Source: an uncultured Candidatus Planktophila sp. (lineage in GTDB: Bacteria; Actinomycetota; Actinomycetes; Nanopelagicales; Nanopelagicaceae). Taken from it: a stretch of 64,000 nt of DNA. Shown piece by piece: positions 29,731 to 37,345 of the stretch. A program made the position numbers and the translations under genes. Below the pieces are notes generated by a model that did not search any database, was not told the origin of the DNA, and saw only the letters and a program-made list of their open reading frames with translations. The stretch spans positions 43,978 through 107,977 of the forward strand of contig CALJUA010000080.1 in the NCBI GenBank assembly GCA_937975715.1. The letters are read 5' to 3'. Positions within the stretch are counted from its first letter, which is position 1. Each line of letters begins with the position of its first letter.

Positions 29731-29758
29731 CTTCTCCTTTCCTGCCTCTCTGGACAGG
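29731..29758 (-). promoter_or_regulatory. PyrR-binding hairpin next to the pyrR ribosome binding site
   Basis: The leader of pyrR (29758-29741, minus strand) reads CCTG-T-CC-AGAGA-GG-CAGG. It pairs CCTG with CAGG and CC with GG around an AGAGA loop with one bulged T. The core TCCAGAGAGGC is the consensus of the PyrR-binding loops of Bacillus pyr mRNAs. The Shine-Dalgarno AAAGGAG follows directly (29740-29734). No terminator lies between, so control should act on translation, as described for mycobacterial PyrR. Confidence 0.85.
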
Positions 29759-29773
29759 TCGTTAAAGGAACGT

Positions 29774-29837
29774 TGGGCGTACTTTAGCACTCGATTCCTC
29801 TTGGCTGTGGATGACGCCCACGCCGCGATAACGCCCA
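29774..29837. repeat. three copies of TGGGCGT in the bldD/pyrR intergenic region
   Basis: TGGGCGT occurs at 29774-29780 on the plus strand and as its complement ACGCCCA at 29814-29820 and 29831-29837. The region also holds the probable -10 boxes TAAAGT for pyrR (29786-29781, minus) and TACCCT for the BldD-like gene (29842-29847, plus). The repeats could be an operator; nothing in the sequence says which regulator would bind. Confidence 0.45.
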
Positions 29838-29879
29838 GACATACCCTCGCCCTCACACACTCACGAGGGGAAATCAGAG

Positions 29880-30377
29880 ATGAAAGCTGTTATTGAAGAA
29901 CGATGCGCTCACCTACTCAAGGAGCTCCGCCGTAAAAAGGGATATACCCTCGAAGAGTTCGAGGCCTATAGCGGCGGTGCAGTCAAAGCCGTCGTACTAG
30001 GTTCATATGAACGTGGAGCCCGAGCAATATCTCTTGCCCGTCTCGAACAACTGGCCGGACTCTACGACGTTCCGGTCGAGTACTTTTTCGTAGATAAGGA
30101 AGTTCAAGCCGACACAAGTAATGGTCGCTACGTCTTTGATCTTCGCAGAATCAGAGTTTTAGAAAATCTCGATGAAACTCTCGAGCCAATAAAGAGATTT
30201 CTTGGATCAGTCGCTCATAAGCGATCAGATTGGAATGGTGAGGTCATGTCCTTGCGCCGAACAGACGCCGAAACGCTGGCTCTCTTGAGCGACCTACATA
30301 TTAATGAACTCAATCAAACCTTGCGTCTGAATGGATTTCTCTTTGCCTCCGAAGTTAGCGGGCAACACTCTCTTTAA
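29880..30377 (+). CDS. BldD-like transcription regulator with c-di-GMP-binding signature
   Basis: A 165-residue regulator. Residues about 8-70 form an XRE-type helix-turn-helix ([37 protein letters not shown]). The C-terminal domain keeps the BldD signature RxD-X8-RxxD: RSD at 115-117 and RRTD at 126-129, nearly the same numbering as Streptomyces BldD. In Streptomyces a c-di-GMP tetramer bridges two BldD subunits and turns on DNA binding. Site AGGGG lies about 10 nt before the ATG. It is divergent from pyrR and overlaps nusB tail to tail by 23 bp. Targets here are unknown. Confidence 0.88.
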   Translation: MKAVIEERCAHLLKELRRKKGYTLEEFEAYSGGAVKAVVLGSYERGARAISLARLEQLAGLYDVPVEYFFVDKEVQADTSNGRYVFDLRRIRVLENLDETLEPIKRFLGSVAHKRSDWNGEVMSLRRTDAETLALLSDLHINELNQTLRLNGFLFASEVSGQHSL

Positions 30378-30777
30378 TTGAGGAAATCTTTCCAAGTAAA
30401 CCATGGATAAAAGTCGCTGAATCATCTGTTGAAAGATCCTTAGCTAACGTGATGGCCTCATCGATAGCAATGCCATCGGCGAGTTCATCGCTCCAGATGA
30501 TTTCGTAGATACCTAGGCGCAAAATATTTCTATCGACCGCTGCAAGACGATCCATATCCCAACCCTGCGCGTAGGTAGCAATGAGCTCATCAATCTTGCG
30601 CTTATTGGTTGCTACTCCTGAAATGAGTTCTCTAGTGAAGTCACGAATCGGACGCGCATCAGGACCTGCTTCAACGATATCGCGTGCCTCTAGGGTCGCT
30701 ACAGGATCCGAATTACGGATATCTGATTCGTAGAGAATATCGAGAGCTTGCTTGCGCGCTTTACTGCGTGCGCTCAT
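30355..30777 (-). CDS. nusB: transcription antitermination factor NusB
   Basis: All-helical 140-residue RNA-binding protein used in rRNA antitermination. Family marks: RSKARKQALDILYESDIRN at the start, DRLAAVDRNILRLGIYEII near 75-93 and the late VILAKDLS-like segment AITLAKDLSTDDSATFIHG. Its ATG overlaps the efp stop by one base (TAATG). The tail overlaps the opposing BldD-like gene. Confidence 0.94.
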   Translation of the reverse strand: MSARSKARKQALDILYESDIRNSDPVATLEARDIVEAGPDARPIRDFTRELISGVATNKRKIDELIATYAQGWDMDRLAAVDRNILRLGIYEIIWSDELADGIAIDEAITLAKDLSTDDSATFIHGLLGKISSIKESVAR

Positions 30778-31337
30778 TAATTCGCGCGACCCTGATATGA
30801 ACCATCTCGAGTATCGACCATAACAACTTCATCCTGCTTGATAAACAAAGGAACCTGAATCTGGATTCCTGTCTCAACAGTTGCTGGCTTTGTTCCACCA
30901 GAAGAGCGATCTCCCTGGAGACCTGGCTCTGTGTATGTGATCTTAAGAGCTACAGATGCTGGAAGTTCGATAAAGAGTGGGTTGCCTTCGTGGATAGCCA
31001 CGATTGCTGAAGTGTTCTCGAGCATGTAGTTAGCAGCGTCTGAGACAGTTGCTTTAGAGATAGTCATCTGATCGAAGTTAACATCGTCCATAAATACGAA
31101 GTCATCGCCCTCTTTGTAGAGGAATGTCATTTCGCGCTTTTCAACAACGGCAGTTTCAACCTTTACGCCTGCGTTAAATGTGCGGTCGATAACCTTGCCG
31201 CTGAGAACCTGCTTGAGCTTTGTGCGCACAAATGCAGGACCCTTGCCTGGCTTCACATGCTGGAATTCAACAACAGTCCAGAGCTGGCCTTCGATATCGA
31301 GAACCATGCCGTTTTTAAGATCATTTGTTGTTGCCAT
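30777..31337 (-). CDS. efp: elongation factor P
   Basis: Relieves ribosome stalling at proline runs. The 186-residue protein has three OB-like domains; the tip loop [13 protein letters not shown] carries the Lys (about 32) that is modified in some bacteria. A C-terminal [15 protein letters not shown] segment is typical. Two ATGs lie in tandem; the second (31337) is chosen because GGAG sits 6 nt before it. A 54-bp leader separates it from aroQ and contains a -10-like TAAACT (31389-31384), so it may have its own promoter. Confidence 0.95.
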   Translation of the reverse strand: MATTNDLKNGMVLDIEGQLWTVVEFQHVKPGKGPAFVRTKLKQVLSGKVIDRTFNAGVKVETAVVEKREMTFLYKEGDDFVFMDDVNFDQMTISKATVSDAANYMLENTSAIVAIHEGNPLFIELPASVALKITYTEPGLQGDRSSGGTKPATVETGIQIQVPLFIKQDEVVMVDTRDGSYQGRAN

Positions 31338-31391
31338 CATTTACTCCAGTTCGAAAGTCCCGACTATCAGGACACGAGCGCAAAGTTTACC

Positions 31392-31826
31392 CTACTTATT
31401 TAGCAGCTTTACGAGTGCGCGTAGCGCAAGAAGATATGAATCTGGCCCAAATCCACCGATTGTTCCATTGGCAATGCCAGAAATCACAGATGTGTGGCGG
31501 AATTCCTCACGTGCAAGTGGATTAGAGAGGTGAACTTCAATCAACGGTGCCTTCACTAATTCAGCGGCATCACGAATCGCATATGAGTAATGAGTGAATG
31601 CAGCTGGGTTGATAATCACTGGAGTATTGGTATCTGCGGCGTTATGAAGCCAGCCGATAATTTCTGACTCTTGATCACTCTGTCGAACATCGGCTTCGAA
31701 ACCTAGTTCGCGTGCGCCTTCAGTAATGAATTCAACAAGCTGCGGGTATGTCAAAGAGCCATAGACCGCAGAATCACGGATATCGAGGCGAGCCAAATTT
31801 GGGCCATTGATAATCAGAACCTTCAT
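31392..31826 (-). CDS. aroQ: 3-dehydroquinate dehydratase, type II
   Basis: Third shikimate step, dehydroquinate to dehydroshikimate. The 144-residue protein has the type II pattern INGPNL near 5-10, a Tyr in AVYGSLT (catalytic Tyr), NPAAFTHYSYAIRDA near 72-86 and HLSNPLAREEFRHTSV near 98-113. It overlaps aroB by 4 bp. The usual LxLLG after NGPNL is replaced by ARLDIRD, a mild change. Confidence 0.94.
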   Translation of the reverse strand: MKVLIINGPNLARLDIRDSAVYGSLTYPQLVEFITEGARELGFEADVRQSDQESEIIGWLHNAADTNTPVIINPAAFTHYSYAIRDAAELVKAPLIEVHLSNPLAREEFRHTSVISGIANGTIGGFGPDSYLLALRALVKLLNK

Positions 31827-32890
31827 GAGAGAACCTTCTCATAGGCAGATTTCAATTGTTCTTCAGTGACACCCTCGAGGCGCCCACAATTTCCAATTTC
31901 ATTGAGAACAACGAAACGAATCGTTGAACCACGAGACTTCTTATCAAGGGCTATCGCAGCAAAGAGGCTTGGCCAATTATTTGCACCAGAGATTGCGCCC
32001 AAAGACGTTGGTAAACCAAGGCCTCTGAGAATTTCTCGATGCTTTTCTACAAGAGTTGAATCGATCAGGCCTTCAGCTGCAGCGAGCTCGGCTACAAAGA
32101 CCATACCGATAGATACAGCCTCGCCGTGACGAATCGCGTAATCAGATACTCGTTCGATTGCATGTCCAAAGGTATGTCCGTAATTGAGAATCTCTCGAAG
32201 CTCGGATTCTTTGAAATCTTGGCTGACAACCTTTGCTTTGGTTGTCACCGAGCGCTCGATGAGATTGTTAACGAGCGAATTATCATCGCGAATCTGTGAG
32301 AGCGACTTATGTGAAACGAGATTGAGAATCTCTGCATCATCAATAAATCCACACTTAATGACTTCTGCAAGGCCAGCTGCAAAGTCCCTGTCGCTTAAAG
32401 TTTTGAGCCACGATGCATCGATAAGAACGCTGACCGGTGAATGAAATGCCCCGATGAGGTTCTTTCCATATGGTGAATTAATACCGGTCTTTCCACCCAC
32501 GGCAGCATCGACCATTCCAGCAAGAGTTGTTGGTACAGCTACCCAATCAATTCCGCGCAACCAAGAACTTGCCGCAAAACCTGCAGCATCTGTCACGGTC
32601 CCGCCACCTATTGCAACGATGAGGTCGCTCCGTGTAAAACCAACCTTTGCCAGTTGATCCCAGATATAGGTGATGGTCTTTGAAGATTTTCCAGCTTCAC
32701 CATCAGGAATCGGCAAGAGAAGAACTTCAGTATTGATATATGAGAAAGACGGAAGAGAATCCGGAAGTGTTGCTGGGTAGATGATGGCTACCCGGTCGCG
32801 CTTTGAAGCGATTGGGCTGAGATCTCCACGCCAATCCCCCGTGATGCGCACGGTGTATTCGCGTTCTGCTGAGACTCTAATTTCAGCCAT
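31823..32890 (-). CDS. aroB: 3-dehydroquinate synthase
   Basis: Second shikimate step, turning DAHP into dehydroquinate with NAD and a metal. The 355-residue protein has PDGEAGKSSKTI, AIGGGTVTDAAGFAASSWLRG, VPTTLAGMVDAAVGGKTGIN and the metal residues in LNYGHTFGHAIE. ATG 32890 has GGGAG 6 nt upstream and overlaps aroK by 8 bp; the longer frame to 32917 was rejected. Confidence 0.95.
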   Translation of the reverse strand: MAEIRVSAEREYTVRITGDWRGDLSPIASKRDRVAIIYPATLPDSLPSFSYINTEVLLLPIPDGEAGKSSKTITYIWDQLAKVGFTRSDLIVAIGGGTVTDAAGFAASSWLRGIDWVAVPTTLAGMVDAAVGGKTGINSPYGKNLIGAFHSPVSVLIDASWLKTLSDRDFAAGLAEVIKCGFIDDAEILNLVSHKSLSQIRDDNSLVNNLIERSVTTKAKVVSQDFKESELREILNYGHTFGHAIERVSDYAIRHGEAVSIGMVFVAELAAAEGLIDSTLVEKHREILRGLGLPTSLGAISGANNWPSLFAAIALDKKSRGSTIRFVVLNEIGNCGRLEGVTEEQLKSAYEKVLS

Positions 32891-33416
32891 GGGTTGCTCC
32901 CTTATCTCGTAAATCAAATGCGATACCTAATTCGACAGCAATCTGATCAATTGTCTTGCCATCAACTTCACAGACATAGTGTGCAAGACCCTCATATATA
33001 GGTGCTCGTTCATTCATCAGCGACTGCCACTGTGCGCGAGGATTACCCATCAAGAGTGGTCGCCCTTGATTAAATCCCACACGCGCAGACACCTGCGATA
33101 GGGAAATCTTGAGATAGATGATGAAGGCGCCAGATGCACGTAAAGCTGATTGAGCATCTATCGATGTACATGCACCTCCGCCAAGCGAAAGCACTGTCCC
33201 ATCTTCAAGTAAAGCGGTGCGCAAGATGATCTTCTCTAAAACACGGAACTGATCTTCACCATCATCAATGAAGATATCTGAGATCTCACGACCGGTCTGT
33301 TGAACAATCATTTGATCGGTATCTCTAAAGGAGAGCTGGAAATCAGAAGCCAAACGGTTGCCGATGGTGGTCTTTCCAGAACCCATAGGACCTATCAATA
33401 CTATGCGCGGTGCCAT
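32883..33416 (-). CDS. aroK: shikimate kinase
   Basis: Phosphorylates shikimate. The 177-residue P-loop kinase has GPMGSGKTTIGNRLA near 9-23, FRDTDQMI (shikimate-binding Asp), and LSLGGGACTS near 78-87, plus the RPLL lid motif. Its ATG directly follows the aroC stop. Confidence 0.95.
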   Translation of the reverse strand: MAPRIVLIGPMGSGKTTIGNRLASDFQLSFRDTDQMIVQQTGREISDIFIDDGEDQFRVLEKIILRTALLEDGTVLSLGGGACTSIDAQSALRASGAFIIYLKISLSQVSARVGFNQGRPLLMGNPRAQWQSLMNERAPIYEGLAHYVCEVDGKTIDQIAVELGIAFDLRDKGATHG

Positions 33417-34598
33417 TTACTTAAAGCGTAGATTTTCCATATATGAGAGGTAATTACGACGAGTCTCAGCAACAGAATCGCCACCGAACTTCTCTAGTAC
33501 TGCCTCTGCAAGAACAAGTGCCGCCATCGCTTCGCCGACAATACCTGCAGCAGGAACAGCGCAGACATCCGAACGCTGATTGATCGCCTTCGCTGCCTCA
33601 CCAGAAACAACATCGATGGTGTCGAGCGCCTTAGGAACAGTTGAGATTGGCTTCATTGCAATGGAGACTCTAAGTACTTCACCATTGGACATGCCGCCCT
33701 CTGTTCCGCCTGCGCGATCAGTACGACGGACGATCTTTCCTTCAGAGTTCTTCTCAATCTCATCATGTGCCTGTGAACCGCGACGCGTTGCAGATGTAAA
33801 GCCATCTCCAATAGCAACACCTTTAATTGCCTGAATACCCATCATCGCAGCTGAGAGTCGAGCATCTAAGCGACGATCCCAATGGACATGTGAACCAAGT
33901 CCTGGAGGTAAGTTGTAAGCGAGAATCTCGCAGACTCCCCCAAGTGTGTCTCCATCCTTATGAGCAGCCTCAATCTCAGCAACCATCGCTGATGAGAATT
34001 CTGGGTATGCGCAACGAACAGGATCTGCATCGATGCGTTCTACATCTGTCGGCAATGGCAGTGGAAGGTTTTCAGAAATCGAAGCAGTACCGATAGACGT
34101 GACATGGCTGAAAATTTGAATTCCAACGCTCTGCGTAAGGAATGCTCTTGCAATAGCACCAAGTGCAACACGTGCTGCTGTCTCGCGGGCACTTGCTCTT
34201 TCAAGGATTGGTCGAGCATCATCAAAGTCATACTTCTGCATACCTACAAGATCTGCATGCCCTGGCCGCGGACGCGATAAAGGCGCATTGCGAGCTAAAT
34301 CTTTGATCTCTTCAATAGGAAGAGCATCAGCCGACATGACTTTCTCCCACTTTGGCCATTCGCTATTTCCTACTTGAATTGAAATCGGACCGCCTTGGCT
34401 CTCACCGAGACGCACGCCACCAAGGATTGAGATCTTGTCTGCTTCGAAGTTCTGTCGAGCTCCGCGACCAGTTCCTAAGCGACGACGCGCTAGGTGGTAA
34501 TCGATATCGGCTGTAGAGATCTGAATGTGTGATGGCATGCCCTCAATAATCGCTGACAGGGCAGGGCCATGAGATTCACCGGCTGTTATCCAACGCAT
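33417..34598 (-). CDS. aroC: chorismate synthase
   Basis: Last common aromatic step, giving chorismate from EPSP with reduced FMN. The 393-residue protein has the signatures GESHGPAL at 7-14, [18 protein letters not shown] near 40-57 and the late [23 protein letters not shown] (34610-34605) lies 6 nt before the ATG, and a 53-bp gap separates it from the peptidase gene, so aroC-aroK-aroB-aroQ may start here with a leaderless mRNA. Confidence 0.96.
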   Translation of the reverse strand: MRWITAGESHGPALSAIIEGMPSHIQISTADIDYHLARRRLGTGRGARQNFEADKISILGGVRLGESQGGPISIQVGNSEWPKWEKVMSADALPIEEIKDLARNAPLSRPRPGHADLVGMQKYDFDDARPILERASARETAARVALGAIARAFLTQSVGIQIFSHVTSIGTASISENLPLPLPTDVERIDADPVRCAYPEFSSAMVAEIEAAHKDGDTLGGVCEILAYNLPPGLGSHVHWDRRLDARLSAAMMGIQAIKGVAIGDGFTSATRRGSQAHDEIEKNSEGKIVRRTDRAGGTEGGMSNGEVLRVSIAMKPISTVPKALDTIDVVSGEAAKAINQRSDVCAVPAAGIVGEAMAALVLAEAVLEKFGGDSVAETRRNYLSYMENLRFK

Positions 34599-34651
34599 GC
34601 GCGAATTGTCTCAGACGAGTGCAGAGGTAGGCACCTTTATTAGGGTTCGAA

Positions 34652-35077
34652 TCAGATTTCGAGATAGAGCCAGAGAAATGGAGCCAAAATCACGGGTGCG
34701 AGAGCAATTGAGCCTTGAAGGGAACGCCGATACATCACCGTCGCCATAACCATGAGAACTGTGGCGATAAGCAAACCTTGAAGGTAGTCAAATGAGGCTA
34801 CAAAACCACCTTGAGTGATGATCAGTGCGAAAAGTAACTTGGTATCACCACCTCCAACTCTGCAGAGGATGGAGGTGATTAGAACGAATGTGCAGAGAAT
34901 GAAGCAATGGATCAGACGAATCTGATGCACGTCAAATATCAGGGCTGCTGAAAGAGCTAGGTTGAGTCGATTTGGAATTCGATGAGTGCGTACATCAACC
35001 AGAGATATTGATAATGAATTCAGAAGCACTATCAAGGTCACCATCTCGGGAGCGTATAGCCCTGCGATGGCGAACAT
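34652..35077 (-). CDS. A24-type prepilin peptidase-like protein
   Basis: A 141-residue membrane protein with about five to six helices. It has the two catalytic Asp motifs of aspartic A24 peptidases: D28 in VDVRTHRIPNRLN and D78 in RVGGGDTKLL. It lacks the N-terminal methylase domain, like CpaA/TadV. Such enzymes cut the leader of type IV pilin-like proteins. No pilin or assembly gene is in the window. A similar gene lies at the same place (aroE-peptidase-aroC) in mycobacteria, so its place is ancestral. Confidence 0.87.
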   Translation of the reverse strand: MFAIAGLYAPEMVTLIVLLNSLSISLVDVRTHRIPNRLNLALSAALIFDVHQIRLIHCFILCTFVLITSILCRVGGGDTKLLFALIITQGGFVASFDYLQGLLIATVLMVMATVMYRRSLQGSIALAPVILAPFLWLYLEI

Positions 35078-35091
35078 ATTTCACCTGTGGA

Positions 35092-35910
35092 TTATCGAAT
35101 AGCCTTCTTCAAAATTGGCCGTAGATGCGTCGCAAGTGCAAGCTCATCCAGCTGCTTACCTAAAGCCAGCGAAAGCTGCTGAATACCCTGATAGAGAAGC
35201 AGCTCTATTCCGTTTATAACAACGCCACCTGAATCAGCCCAACGTGATCCAAGAACCGTCGGCCAAGGCTTATAGATCACATCGAAAAATAGCGAACATT
35301 CACCAGGCGAGAGAGACTCAGCAAGTAAATCTGCAGCTCCTGCTGGGGTTGTATTTACTATCAGGTCATACGATGCAAAGTCTGGTGCATCGTTCCAACG
35401 TTCGTAGTCAAAGATTGACCTCTCAACGGCAGATTCAAGAACATCGCGCCGCGTACTGGTGCGACCCAAGACCACGATTTCATCAGCTACACCATCGAGT
35501 GCACCGACAACTGCGCGTGCTGTGCCACCTGCTCCGAGAACCAAAGCACGCTTGAAAGATATATATCCCTCATGTTTCAGTGCAGAAATCAACCCAGAAC
35601 CATCCGTGCTAGTCAGATGCCACTGATCGCCGCGCTTATATAGAGTATTCGATGATTGAATCCGAAGCGCGAGGGGATCGACAACGACAGGAAGAGTCAA
35701 AGCCTCTTCTTTAAGGGGCATTGTGATGGAAAAATAATCGAAGTTGGCCGATTGGGAATCAAAAAAATGATCAAGTGATTCGAGAGCGACTTCCTGACGG
35801 TTGTACTCCCCTGCTATTCCAAGGAAGTCGAAGGCTTCTCTATGAAGTAACGGAGAAAGAGAATGCTCAACTGGTGAACCAAGTACGGCACCTTTGATAA
35901 TATGAGACAT
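35092..35910 (-). CDS. aroE: shikimate dehydrogenase
   Basis: Reduces dehydroshikimate to shikimate with NADPH. The 272-residue protein has VLGSPVEHSLSPLLHREAF near the start, the catalytic Lys in SITMPLKEEAL, the NADP motif VLGAGGTARAV and NTTPAGAADLL. ATG 35910, 5 bp after the mltG stop, fits the family; the frame open to 35964 was rejected because it overlaps mltG by 49 bp and the extra residues do not resemble AroE. Confidence 0.93.
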   Translation of the reverse strand: MSHIIKGAVLGSPVEHSLSPLLHREAFDFLGIAGEYNRQEVALESLDHFFDSQSANFDYFSITMPLKEEALTLPVVVDPLALRIQSSNTLYKRGDQWHLTSTDGSGLISALKHEGYISFKRALVLGAGGTARAVVGALDGVADEIVVLGRTSTRRDVLESAVERSIFDYERWNDAPDFASYDLIVNTTPAGAADLLAESLSPGECSLFFDVIYKPWPTVLGSRWADSGGVVINGIELLLYQGIQQLSLALGKQLDELALATHLRPILKKAIR

Positions 35911-35915
35911 TTCTA

Positions 35916-36938
35916 TTAACCAAACTTTCCTGCTGCGAGGTTCTTCTTGTAAAGAACCTTCCAATTATTGAACTCATCTAACGAATCTGTGAAGCGAGTA
36001 TCCCCTGGCGCGACAGTGATGAAGTAGAGCCACGCTCCCTTTTCTGGGTGAGTTGCCGCATACATAGCCTCGAATCCTGGATTATTTATTGGTCCAGGTG
36101 GAAGTCCATAGCGACGATAGGTGTTGTACGGCGAGGAGATAAGCGTCGATTGAGTACTAAGGAAGACTTTTCCTCGACTGCCCTTGATGTAATGAACGGT
36201 TGAATCAAACTGCAGAGGCATACCAATAGCGAGTCGATTTCGAACCACTTGAGAAATCTTTGCGAAGTCTTTTCGATCGCCTTCGGCTTGCACCAGCGAA
36301 GCAATTGTCAGCAATTGAGAAGGAGAGAACTTTCCTTGCCCTTGAAGAATGCCGGAAGACTTGAGCTCGCTCTGCCCGCGTTTAATCATTGATTGCAGTA
36401 TTTCTGAGACGGAAGTTTGTGAATCAAAACTGTACTGAGCAGGAAAGAGAAGTCCCTCTAGGACTGTGAAAGGTTGAGGTACTGCAATCTGCGAAAATCC
36501 CTGAGCGATCTCTGGTTGTGAGTACCCGATCTTCGCGAGAGCACTCTTAATCTCGGAGTTCCACGCACCCTCATTGATAGCAAGGAGATTTCCGATACGT
36601 GAAGAATCGAGTAGTTGCTCCAGAGCTGCCTTTGCGCAGATATGGGTATCAATCGAGTGAAGACCAGGTGCAATACGCCCAGACCTTTCATCACCCACTG
36701 CTACTCTGAAAAAAGATTCGTATGAAGCAGTCACGTTCTTTTCAAAGAGTTCTTGGGCTATCTGTGAGCCCGTCTCGCCTGACTGAATATCAATAACTAC
36801 CGGTGCACCAGAAGTTGAACTACAGGCGAAATCCTCTGCAGCGGAGATATCTGGTTTGAGAAAATGAATCAGAGCAATAATCGAGAGAGCTGCGAGCACA
36901 CCTGCTAGCCCGCGGAGATTCTCCCTACTTAATTTCAT
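35916..36938 (-). CDS. mltG: endolytic peptidoglycan transglycosylase MltG
   Basis: Cuts nascent glycan strands in the cell wall. The 340-residue protein starts with one membrane anchor (about 10-27), so the rest is outside the cell. A LysM-like region (VVIDIQSGETGSQIAQELFEK) is followed by the YceG domain with VLEGLLFPAQYSF, ASLVQAEGDRKDF with the catalytic Glu, and YNTYRRYGLPPGPINNPG. It overlaps ruvX by 14 bp. Confidence 0.93.
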   Translation of the reverse strand: MKLSRENLRGLAGVLAALSIIALIHFLKPDISAAEDFACSSTSGAPVVIDIQSGETGSQIAQELFEKNVTASYESFFRVAVGDERSGRIAPGLHSIDTHICAKAALEQLLDSSRIGNLLAINEGAWNSEIKSALAKIGYSQPEIAQGFSQIAVPQPFTVLEGLLFPAQYSFDSQTSVSEILQSMIKRGQSELKSSGILQGQGKFSPSQLLTIASLVQAEGDRKDFAKISQVVRNRLAIGMPLQFDSTVHYIKGSRGKVFLSTQSTLISSPYNTYRRYGLPPGPINNPGFEAMYAATHPEKGAWLYFITVAPGDTRFTDSLDEFNNWKVLYKKNLAAGKFG

Positions 36939-37344
36939 TTGCTAAGCCGCTCTCGAGAATTGATACAGCAGCCATCGAATCTATAAGTGTGCGCGAATCT
37001 TTCGAATTCTTGCCAGCTTCACGTAGTTTGCGCGCCGCACCAACAGTACTAAGGCGCTCATCGATGAAAGATATGGGTACCGAGATCAAGGACTCTATCG
37101 TCGCTGCAAAATCTCTCACCTTCGATACGGCAACTCCCTCATCTCCTGAGAGATGTATTGGTAGCCCCACATAGATTGCAATAGGTGAATACTCATCAAA
37201 AAGTGCTGCGAGATGGGCCTTCAGCTTTGGGTGCTTTGCATCGAGGAATGGAAGAGGCGTAGCGAGGATTCCATCCGGATCGCAGATTGCAACCCCGATT
37301 CGCGTATCGCCAAAATCAAAGGCGATTCTGCGACCTCGTTGCAT
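36925..37344 (-). CDS. ruvX: Holliday-junction resolvase-like / pre-16S rRNA nuclease
   Basis: A 139-residue RNase H-fold protein of the YqgF/RuvX family, thought to trim 16S rRNA or resolve DNA junctions. It has IAFDFGDTRIGVAICD with the first catalytic Asp, YVGLPIHLSGDEG in the middle, and FIDERLSTVGA with DERLST, then the late DSMAAVSILE motif with another Asp. It lies 1 bp after alaS. Confidence 0.92.
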   Translation of the reverse strand: MQRGRRIAFDFGDTRIGVAICDPDGILATPLPFLDAKHPKLKAHLAALFDEYSPIAIYVGLPIHLSGDEGVAVSKVRDFAATIESLISVPISFIDERLSTVGAARKLREAGKNSKDSRTLIDSMAAVSILESGLANEIK

Positions 37345-37345
37345 A

